Assembly (NCBI GenBank): GCA_030523385.1
Contig: JAUNIV010000167.1
Span: 1-6,093, forward strand
Direction: 5' to 3'
DNA length: 6,093 bases
Source: Bacteroidales bacterium
GTDB taxonomy: Bacteria; Bacteroidota; Bacteroidia; Bacteroidales; Bacteroidaceae
Shown here: positions 1 to 5,156 of the stretch, piece after piece
Position numbering within the stretch: position 1 is the first letter of the stretch
Layout: each line of letters begins with the position of its first letter
Position numbers and translations under genes: made by a program
The notes under the pieces: generated by a model
Told to the model about the DNA's origin: nothing
What the model saw: the letters and a program-made list of their open reading frames with translations, nothing else
The model's database searches: none

Positions 1-249
1 TTCCCGCAGATGCGCCCCGAAAAGGTAACTCCCAAAGATGCTCCGGCCAAATATACGGCATTGGGCATAGGCGAAGAGTGGGTGCCGGTTATCCAAAAAG
101 CAGGATACAACTTAGTGAGCGACATGAAGGAAGTCAATCCGCAGAAGCTACACATGGACGTATGTGGCATCAACAAGAAATATAAATTGGGACTGGCCAA
201 TCCGACAGTGGACGAAGTAGCTGCATGGATTGCAAAAATAGAAAATTAA
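1..249 (+). CDS. lysS: Lysyl-tRNA synthetase (class II), C-terminal end, 5' truncated by window
   Basis: Only the last 82 codons are present; the frame is open from base 1, so the first in-window ATG (10) is internal. The opening residues FPQMRPEK match the end of class II LysRS motif 3 (E. coli reads about RDVILFPAMRPVK), where the family normally stops soon after. Here about 70 more residues follow, with a pattern (GIGEEWVPVIQKAGY, then a hydrophobic helix, then CGINKKYKLGL) resembling the paired helix-hairpin-helix fold of the RNA polymerase alpha C-terminal domain and DUF4332-like domains. The enzyme attaches lysine to tRNA-Lys in the cytoplasm; the role of the extension is not known to me, and nucleic acid binding is an inference from fold resemblance. 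The TAA stop (247-249) lies in the first unit of a heptad repeat. gpsA follows after 46 bp, so cotranscription is plausible. The identity rests on a short conserved stretch plus recalled Bacteroides gene order (lysS-gpsA-pgi). Confidence 0.85.
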   Translation, partial: FPQMRPEKVTPKDAPAKYTALGIGEEWVPVIQKAGYNLVSDMKEVNPQKLHMDVCGINKKYKLGLANPTVDEVAAWIAKIEN

Positions 250-285
250 GAATTGACAATTGACAAAAAACAATTGACAATTAAA
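244..285. repeat. Tandem heptanucleotide array between lysS and gpsA
   Basis: Six consecutive 7-bp units fill most of the lysS-gpsA gap: AATTAAG (244), AATTGAC (251), AATTGAC (258), a degenerate AAAAAAC (265), AATTGAC (272) and AATTAAA (279). The first unit contains the lysS stop codon. The CAATTG junctions are palindromic and the ATTGACA strings look like sigma-70 -35 boxes, but no Bacteroides-type -7 box (TAnnTTTG) follows, so I do not call a promoter. The same 7-bp rhythm returns directly after the last gene of the window. Confidence 0.85.
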
Positions 286-295
286 GAGAATAAAG

Positions 296-1291
296 ATGAA
301 ATTGCCCGGTAAAATAGCGATAATGGGTGGTGGCAGTTGGGCCACGGCTATTGCAAAAATAGTGCTGGCTCAAACTGAAACGATTAACTGGTATATGCGC
401 CGAGACGACCGAATAGAAGATTTCAAACGTCTGGGCCATAATCCGGCTTATCTGACCAGCGTGCGCTTTGACATCAAGCACATCAATTTTTCATCAGATA
501 TAAATAAGGTGGTAAAGGAGTCGGATACGCTGATATTCGTCACTCCGTCACCTTATTTGAAAAGCCACCTGAAAAAGCTGAAGACCAAGATAAAGGACAA
601 GTTCATTGTCACAGCCATCAAAGGTATCGTCCCCGACGAGAATTTGATTGTTTCCGATTATTTCCATAAAGTATATGGTGTGCCCGAAGAAAACATAGCT
701 GTCATAGCCGGGCCATGCCATGCCGAGGAAGTGGCTTTGGAACGTCTTTCCTACCTTACCATCGGTTGCAAGGATATTGACAAGGCTAAAGTTTTCTCCA
801 GACAACTGGCAGGACATTACATCAAGACATCCGTAAGCCAGGATGTGGCAGGCATCGAATATGCTTCCGTACTGAAAAACATCTATGCCATAGCTGCCGG
901 AATCTGTAGCGGACTTAAATATGGCGACAACTTCCAGGCGGTACTCATATCAAACGCCATACAGGAAATGAACCGGTTTCTGAATACCGTATATCCCGTG
1001 CAACGCTCCATAGACGATTCTGTTTATTTAGGTGACTTGCTGGTGACCGCCTACTCCAATTTCAGCCGCAACCGCGTGTTCGGAACCATGATAGGCAAAG
1101 GTTATTCCGTGAAAAGCGCACAGATAGAAATGGAAATGATAGCCGAAGGATATTACGGGACAAAGTGTATCAAGGAGCTGAACAAGCACCTGCACGTGAA
1201 CATGCCTATCGTAGATGCCGTGTACAACATTTTGTACGAACGCATCTCGCCCATGATTGAGATAAAATTATTAACTGATTCACTCAGATAA
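296..1291 (+). CDS. gpsA: Glycerol-3-phosphate dehydrogenase [NAD(P)+]
   Basis: Cytoplasmic enzyme that reduces dihydroxyacetone phosphate to sn-glycerol 3-phosphate, the backbone for phospholipid synthesis. At 331 aa it has the usual family length. An N-terminal Rossmann fold shows the dinucleotide loop GGGSWATAIA (residues 11-20), followed by FVTPS (81-85) and AIKG with the conserved Lys109. GPCHAEEV (139-146) matches the family GPSFAxEV block. The C-terminal helical domain carries EYASVLKN with catalytic Lys194, GLKYGDN (206-212), GDLLVT with Asp247, and SRNR (257-260), the substrate-phosphate-binding block. The third glycine of the usual GxGxWG loop is Ala16, and the family GLAG sequence before GDL is replaced by DDSVYL. 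ATG 296 places the nucleotide loop at the expected distance from the N terminus. pgi starts 13 bp after the stop, which suggests one transcript. No strong Shine-Dalgarno is visible; AAAGAG (284-289) is the nearest purine run. Confidence 0.96.
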   Translation: MKLPGKIAIMGGGSWATAIAKIVLAQTETINWYMRRDDRIEDFKRLGHNPAYLTSVRFDIKHINFSSDINKVVKESDTLIFVTPSPYLKSHLKKLKTKIKDKFIVTAIKGIVPDENLIVSDYFHKVYGVPEENIAVIAGPCHAEEVALERLSYLTIGCKDIDKAKVFSRQLAGHYIKTSVSQDVAGIEYASVLKNIYAIAAGICSGLKYGDNFQAVLISNAIQEMNRFLNTVYPVQRSIDDSVYLGDLLVTAYSNFSRNRVFGTMIGKGYSVKSAQIEMEMIAEGYYGTKCIKELNKHLHVNMPIVDAVYNILYERISPMIEIKLLTDSLR

Positions 1292-1304
1292 ACTATCAGA
1301 TACA

Positions 1305-2648
1305 ATGAAAAATATTAGTTTAAACATCGACAAAGTGGCCGGTTTCGTATCAAAAGAAACAATCGCCGCTTACGAACCTCAGGTAAAAGCCTGCATGGAA
1401 ACACTGGAAAACGGTAGTGGTAAAGGTAATGACTTCTTAGGCTGGTTGCACTTGCCTTCGTCAATCACAGCCGAACACCTGGCAGACCTGAAAGCTGCTG
1501 CACAGGTCCTGCGCGACAACTGCGAAGTAGTGGTAGTGGCAGGTATCGGTGGCAGTTACCTCGGAGCACGCGCCGTAATCGAGGCATTGTCCAACAGCTT
1601 CCAATGGCTGAAAACGGAACAGAATGGTCCCGTCATCGTCTTTGCAGGACACAACATCGGCGAAGACTACTTGTTTGAGTTGACCGAATACCTGAAAGGA
1701 AAGAAGTTCGGTGTGATTAATATTTCCAAATCAGGTACAACTACGGAAACCGCGCTGGCATTCCGCTTGCTGAAAAAACAGTGCGAAGACCAGTTGGGCA
1801 AAGAAATGGCCCAGAAAGTGATAGTAGCTGTCACGGATGCCAAGAAGGGTGCAGCCCGCGTCACTGCCGATAAGGAAGGCTACAAGACGTTCGTCATCCC
1901 CGACAACGTAGGCGGTCGCTTCTCTGTACTGACTCCCGTAGGCTTGCTGCCCATTGCCGTTGCAGGCTTCGACATCGAAAAGCTGGTGGAAGGCGCACGC
2001 ACCATGGAAACCGTTTGCGGTTCTGCTACCCCGTTTGCCGAAAACCCGGCTGCCGTGTATGCCGCTACCCGCAATGAGCTTTACAAGAACGGCAAGAAGA
2101 TTGAAATTCTGGTGAACTTCAACCCCAAACTGCACTACATGAACGAATGGTGGAAGCAGCTGTATGGCGAATCGGAAGGTAAGGACGGCAAGGGTATCTA
2201 TCCGTCGGCCGTAGATTTCTCTACCGACCTGCACTCTATGGGTCAGTGGATTCAGGAAGGCGAACGCACCATCTTCGAAACGGTCATCTCTGTGGAAAGC
2301 CCGGAACACACACTCCGTGTACCTTCTGACGAAGAAAACTTGGACGGACTGAACTTCTTGGCCGGCAAGCGCGTAGATGAAGTCAACAAGATGGCCGAAC
2401 TGGGTACTCAGCTGGCACACGTAGATGGCGGCGTGCCCAATCTTCGCCTGGTTGTCCCCGAACTGAATGAATATTACTTAGGACAGGTAATCTACTTCTT
2501 CGAGAAGGCATGCGGCATCAGCGGCTACCTGCTGGAAGTAAACCCGTTCAACCAGCCGGGTGTAGAAGCATACAAGAAGAACATGTTTGCCCTGCTGAAC
2601 AAGCCCGGTTACGAAGCAGAATCAAAGGCTATCCAGGCCAGACTGTAA
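1305..2648 (+). CDS. pgi: Glucose-6-phosphate isomerase
   Basis: Interconverts glucose 6-phosphate and fructose 6-phosphate in glycolysis and gluconeogenesis, in the cytoplasm. The 447 aa length fits the shorter bacterial form (about 445-450 aa) rather than the 550 aa E. coli form. Visible family blocks, in order: GIGGSYLGARA (80-90) and SKSGTTTET (141-149), which form the phosphate-binding SIS fold; NVGGRFSVLTPVG (201-213), the first family signature with its conserved Arg205; QLYGESEGK (285-293) with catalytic Glu289; DLHSMGQW with catalytic His310; and the second signature GYLLEVNPFNQPGVEAYK (407-424) ending in catalytic Lys424. All active-site residues are present and the frame is intact. 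It lies 13 bp after gpsA with no promoter between, so it is probably cotranscribed. The start has no clear Shine-Dalgarno, which is normal for Bacteroidales. A long hairpin followed by a T run begins 29 bp past the stop and may end the operon. Confidence 0.98.
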   Translation: MKNISLNIDKVAGFVSKETIAAYEPQVKACMETLENGSGKGNDFLGWLHLPSSITAEHLADLKAAAQVLRDNCEVVVVAGIGGSYLGARAVIEALSNSFQWLKTEQNGPVIVFAGHNIGEDYLFELTEYLKGKKFGVINISKSGTTTETALAFRLLKKQCEDQLGKEMAQKVIVAVTDAKKGAARVTADKEGYKTFVIPDNVGGRFSVLTPVGLLPIAVAGFDIEKLVEGARTMETVCGSATPFAENPAAVYAATRNELYKNGKKIEILVNFNPKLHYMNEWWKQLYGESEGKDGKGIYPSAVDFSTDLHSMGQWIQEGERTIFETVISVESPEHTLRVPSDEENLDGLNFLAGKRVDEVNKMAELGTQLAHVDGGVPNLRLVVPELNEYYLGQVIYFFEKACGISGYLLEVNPFNQPGVEAYKKNMFALLNKPGYEAESKAIQARL

Positions 2649-2677
2649 GAAAAAAGATGTAAGATAAGTATATCTTT

Positions 2678-2749
2678 GAGGGAATATTAAAGACATTGCA
2701 TGACCACTGGGTGATTCATGAAGCCTTTGATATTCCCTCCATAGTTTTT
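2678..2749 (+). terminator. Long hairpin plus T run after pgi (terminator or leader structure)
   Basis: The arms at 2678-2692 and 2725-2739 pair over 15 bp with a single T-G position that would be a wobble pair in RNA. Inside, CATGA (2699-2703) pairs with TCATG (2716-2720) and CAC with GTG, so the whole element folds into one interrupted hairpin. After a 5-base gap comes TTTTT (2745-2749). It could terminate the gpsA-pgi transcript, but it ends only 17 bp before the next start codon, so it could also act in the 5' leader of that gene. TATCTTTG (2671-2678) matches the Bacteroides -7 consensus and touches the left arm, but no -33 box is visible at the right distance. Confidence 0.6.
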
Positions 2750-2756
2750 ATATTAT

Positions 2757-3497
2757 ATGTTTAGAGAAACAATTAATGACTACCTCCAAAGCCACGGCTA
2801 TGATGCCATCCGCCTGAAAGCCGTGCTGTTCGATATGGATGGCGTATTATTCGACTCCATGCCCAATCATGCCGAATCGTGGCACAAAGTGATGGAGCGT
2901 TTCGGTTTTGGCCTCAGCCGTGAAGAGGCTTACATGCACGAAGGCCGCACCGGTGCGGCCACCATCAACATCGTAAGCCGGCGTGAACGCGGATGCGATG
3001 CCACCGAAGAAGAAATCAAAGAAATCTATCGGGCAAAGACGGAAGAATTTAACAAATGTCCGAAAGCAGAACGCATGCCCGGAGCATTGGAAGTGCTGAG
3101 AAAAATAAAGTCGGAAGGTCTCACCCCTATGGTTGTGACCGGCTCGGGACAAACCTCCCTGTTAGACAGGCTGAACCATAACTTCCCCGACATATTCAAA
3201 GAAGAACTGATGGTTACGGCTTTCGATGTGAAATACGGAAAACCCAATCCGGAGCCCTATCTGATGGCACTGAAGAAAGGAGGGTTTAAAGCCAACGAAG
3301 CGTTGGTGGTGGAGAATGCTCCTTTGGGAGTGCAGGCAGGAGTGGCGGCAGGCATATTCACCATTGCCGTAAACACCGGGCCTCTGCCCGACAAAATCTT
3401 GCTGGATGCCGGAGCCAACGTATTGTTTCATTCCATGCCTGACTTCAACGAGAATTGGGAAAAACTACATGCTTCTCTCACGCATGTATCTGCATAA
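2757..3497 (+). CDS. HAD-superfamily phosphatase, probable inorganic pyrophosphatase (BT2127-like)
   Basis: A 246 aa cytoplasmic HAD subfamily I hydrolase with a helical cap, of the beta-phosphoglucomutase type. Motif I is FDMDGVLFDS, with nucleophile Asp26 and acid/base Asp28. The cap contributes YMHEGRTGA with Glu62. Motif II is VVTGSGQ with Thr128, motif III is KYGKPNPEPYL with Lys162, and motif IV is VVENAPLGV, where Asn187 replaces the usual second Asp. From memory, B. thetaiotaomicron BT2127 shares nearly all these blocks; its Asp11, Asp13, Glu47 and Asn172 fall exactly 15 residues before the matching residues here. BT2127 was characterised as an inorganic pyrophosphatase despite annotation as a sugar phosphomutase, so pyrophosphate hydrolysis is the best guess. 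ATG 2757 is the only in-frame ATG before motif I; it gives 20 residues ahead of KAVLFDMDG, longer than the recalled BT2127 start. No Shine-Dalgarno is visible. Convergent with the ROK gene. Confidence 0.85.
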   Translation: MFRETINDYLQSHGYDAIRLKAVLFDMDGVLFDSMPNHAESWHKVMERFGFGLSREEAYMHEGRTGAATINIVSRRERGCDATEEEIKEIYRAKTEEFNKCPKAERMPGALEVLRKIKSEGLTPMVVTGSGQTSLLDRLNHNFPDIFKEELMVTAFDVKYGKPNPEPYLMALKKGGFKANEALVVENAPLGVQAGVAAGIFTIAVNTGPLPDKILLDAGANVLFHSMPDFNENWEKLHASLTHVSA

Positions 3498-3584
3498 GCC
3501 AATGCATATATCTTCATGAGGCCACGAAGATATCTTCCCCTGCCTGCGCATATATCTTCGTGGAGCTTCGCAAATATATGCGTG
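3466..3584. repeat. Cluster of overlapping palindromes between convergent genes
   Basis: A chain of inverted repeats runs from the last codons of the HAD gene into the intergenic DNA. TACATGC (3466-3472) pairs with GCATGTA (3482-3488). ATATCTTCATG (3508-3518) pairs with CACGAAGATAT (3523-3533) with one mismatch and a 4-base loop. CCACGAAGATAT (3522-3533) pairs perfectly over 12 bp with ATATCTTCGTGG (3552-3563). CGCATATAT (3547-3555) pairs with ATATATGCG (3574-3582). GAAGATATCTTC (3526-3537) is a perfect 12-bp palindrome, and GCATATATCTTCRTG occurs twice in direct orientation (3504 and 3548, 14 of 15 identical). Several stems share arms and exclude one another. The function is unknown; the position suits 3'-end formation or mRNA protection. 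Confidence 0.75.
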
Positions 3585-3591
3585 AAATCTT

Positions 3592-3640
3592 ACCAATTGC
3601 CATTCTCAGCTTTGCTCCGAACGGCAATTGGTTTTCTGTT
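3592..3640 (+). terminator. Rho-independent terminator after the HAD gene
   Basis: ACCAATTGCC (3592-3601) and GGCAATTGGT (3623-3632) form a perfect 10-bp stem with a 21-base loop. The loop holds a small inner AGC-TTT-GCT stem. The stem runs directly into a T-rich tail (TTTTCTGTTCTTT from 3632), which favours termination of + strand transcripts. On the - strand the same hairpin lies just past the ROK stop codon but is followed only by a weak T tract, so it may also help end that transcript from the other side. Confidence 0.75.
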
Positions 3641-3645
3641 CTTTA

Positions 3646-4851
3646 TCATTCAAACAACTTGCTGCGCGACAACATGCACGCACCGATAATACCCGCCTTT
3701 TCTTTCAGCTTGGATTCTACGATGACAGAATCGCGGTTCATCAAGTTCAAGGTGTACTTGCGAATGGCAGTGGTGATGGGTTGCGTCAGGTAATCGCCTG
3801 TACGGGAAAGGGCACCACCGATAATAACCAGTTCCGGATTGAAGATATTAATCAGTCCGGCCACATGCCTGCCCAACTTGACTCCTATTTCTTCTACCAA
3901 CTCAATGCAAAGCAAGTCTTCCTTATTTACAGCATCAATAATGTCATCCAGCGTCAGCTCATCCAAGTTAGGCCGGAACTGAGAGATGATAGAACTTTCT
4001 CCATTATGAATATGTTCCAACAGAATGCGGTGCAAAGCCGAACCGGAGACTTCTGTTTCCACACATCCCTTCTTGCCACAGTGGCAGATAATCTCGTTGT
4101 CATAACCATAGTTATGGCCAAACTCACCGGAAAAGCCGGATTTGCCTTTATAAACTCTTCCATCGATAATGATGCCCATGCCAAGTCCCCAACTGACATT
4201 GATAAAGATTATATTCTTCTCACCTTTTACCACACCTTGTATGTATTCACCATATACCATGGCACGGGTGTCATTGTCTATGGATACACGGTAGCCACCC
4301 AACTTTTCTGAAAGGATATCCGTCAACGGACGTTCGTCAAAGTTAAAGATGCTATAACTATACCCCAAATCAGGGTTCACCCGCCCAGACAAGTTTACAT
4401 TGATATTCAGAATTTTGTCTTTCTTTATATTCACCTTCTGAATGAATTGCCGCACTATCTTGCACAATTCGTCCAAACTCTCCGGCGTATTTTTGGCCCT
4501 GAAAGGGACTCCCATTTTCAGCTGAACCACATCTCCCTTGAAGTTTATCAGCCCCAGATTTACGGAAAAGTGACGCACTTCCACCCCGATAAAATATCCG
4601 GATTCCGGATTCAGTCCATACAGGCTGGGGTGTCTTCCTCCGCTGGTTTCCAGCTTTCCATAGTCATTAATATACCCTTCTTCACACATTTCATCGATGA
4701 ATTTGGTGATTGTCGGCACACTCAAATCCATCTCCTTCGCTAAGTCTGTAATTGTAGAGCTACCATTATAAATGTAATGAGTGATGATTTTCTTCTTCAT
4801 CACAGCCATCTTCGAGCCCTTTTCGATCTCTTTCAATAAATTCTCACTCAT
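3646..4851 (-). CDS. ROK-family transcriptional regulator (NagC/XylR type), probable sialic acid locus repressor
   Basis: A 401 aa protein. Residues 20-75 form a winged helix-turn-helix, with TITDLAKEMDLSVPTITKF (33-51) as the helix-turn-helix and GRHPSLYGL (72-80) at the wing. The rest is a ROK sugar-kinase-like fold with IDND (191-194), WGLGMGIIIDG (221-231), SGEFGH (241-246) and the zinc motif CHCGKKGC (256-263), with His246 as the likely further ligand; GGALS is at 345-349. The kinase ATP loop DxGxT is absent (GVEVRHFS at 89-96 stands in its place), so this is a regulator, not a kinase. Relatives such as NagC and Mlc bind amino sugars, sugar phosphates or transporter parts. The ligand here is inferred to derive from sialic acid (for example ManNAc or a 6-phosphate) because the gene is divergent from a sialic acid lyase. 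I chose ATG 4851: a longer frame from TTG 4878 would overlap the -7 box of the gene's own promoter. Confidence 0.88.
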   Translation of the reverse strand: MSENLLKEIEKGSKMAVMKKKIITHYIYNGSSTITDLAKEMDLSVPTITKFIDEMCEEGYINDYGKLETSGGRHPSLYGLNPESGYFIGVEVRHFSVNLGLINFKGDVVQLKMGVPFRAKNTPESLDELCKIVRQFIQKVNIKKDKILNINVNLSGRVNPDLGYSYSIFNFDERPLTDILSEKLGGYRVSIDNDTRAMVYGEYIQGVVKGEKNIIFINVSWGLGMGIIIDGRVYKGKSGFSGEFGHNYGYDNEIICHCGKKGCVETEVSGSALHRILLEHIHNGESSIISQFRPNLDELTLDDIIDAVNKEDLLCIELVEEIGVKLGRHVAGLINIFNPELVIIGGALSRTGDYLTQPITTAIRKYTLNLMNRDSVIVESKLKEKAGIIGACMLSRSKLFE

Positions 4852-4875
4852 AATAAAATAATCTGTTAAACTCCA

Positions 4876-4906
4876 CAAATATAGTTATTTTTTTATCAAT
4901 AACAAA
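4876..4906 (-). promoter_or_regulatory. Promoter of the ROK regulator gene (Bacteroides type)
   Basis: Read on the - strand, TTTG (4906-4903) is followed after 19 bp by TATATTTG (4883-4876), a full match to the Bacteroides -33/-7 consensus TTTG and TAnnTTTG. Transcription would begin near 4869-4872, giving a leader of about 20 bases before ATG 4851. The prediction rests on the consensus match and its position only. Confidence 0.75.
4884..4903. promoter_or_regulatory. Candidate operator in the ROK promoter spacer
   Basis: GTTATT (4884-4889) and AATAAC (4898-4903) form a perfect 6-bp inverted repeat with an 8-bp spacer, 20 bp in all. It fills the spacer between the -33 and -7 boxes of the ROK gene promoter and touches both. 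The size and A+T-rich symmetry suit a dimeric winged-helix repressor and would allow autorepression. The DNA is very A+T rich, so chance symmetry is possible. A shared string TCAATAA also lies in the spacer of the lyase promoter (5082-5088). Confidence 0.35.
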
Positions 4907-5073
4907 CCCATTTTAATAGATTTTTCAGAATTACACCTTTTAAAACAAGAAATAACATCTCATTTAGGACATTATCTTATAACCTGACACTACATCAAAA
5001 AAGCCATCCGAAGGCAATACGGATATTATTTTTACTAAAAAAGAGATTCTTAATAAATAAATTTAATTTTCTC

Positions 5074-5104
5074 TTGATATTTCAATAAATCATTTCTATA
5101 TTTG
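5074..5104 (+). promoter_or_regulatory. Promoter of the N-acetylneuraminate lyase gene
   Basis: TTG (5074-5076) is followed after 20 bp by TATATTTG (5097-5104), the same -7 octamer as in the divergent ROK promoter and a full match to the Bacteroides TAnnTTTG consensus. Transcription would begin near 5110, giving a leader of about 45 bases before ATG 5157. The -33 box is TTG rather than full TTTG. Confidence 0.7.
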
Positions 5105-5156
5105 CAACCAATAAGAGTAAGTATTAAAATATTAATTTTCAAATAAATTAAAGACT

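Larger units (their letters stand above)
4852..5156. other. Divergent intergenic control region
   Basis: These 305 bp of A+T-rich DNA separate the ROK regulator and the lyase and hold no credible ORF. A promoter lies near each end: 4876-4906 leftward and 5074-5104 rightward. The middle (about 4920-5060) has no strong site. The only structure I see there is ATCCG (5006-5010) with CGGAT (5020-5024), overlapped by a GCC/GGC pair and followed by ATTATTTTTA; it is short and weak. The region is longer than two promoters need, so distal regulator or activator sites are possible. Confidence 0.7.

Noticed and set aside
251..292. sigma-70-like promoter from the TTGACA strings before gpsA
   Set aside because: The TTGACA strings are by-products of the 7-bp repeat, and no TAnnTTTG box of the Bacteroides type follows at a proper distance.
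1731..2420. 229-codon open frame on the - strand inside pgi
   Set aside because: It is antisense to a fully conserved pgi with all catalytic motifs; the translation has no recognisable motif and no promoter or start context.
3455..3793. 112-codon + strand frame spanning the HAD-ROK gap
   Set aside because: Its cysteine- and isoleucine-rich start comes from the palindromic repeats, and it overlaps both neighbouring genes.
3628..4311. 227-codon open frame on the + strand inside the ROK gene
   Set aside because: It overlaps the conserved ROK zinc and sugar-binding region on the other strand, shows no family features, and begins inside a terminator-like hairpin.
4852..4878. Nine-codon upstream extension of the ROK protein from a TTG start
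   Set aside because: The TTG is the end of the predicted -7 box, so it would lie upstream of the transcription start; ATG 4851 also puts the DNA-binding domain at a normal distance from the N terminus.
5003..5033. Possible terminator or riboswitch-like hairpin in the divergent region
   Set aside because: The ATCCG/CGGAT stem is only 5 bp, lies upstream of the predicted lyase transcription start and is probably not transcribed with either gene.
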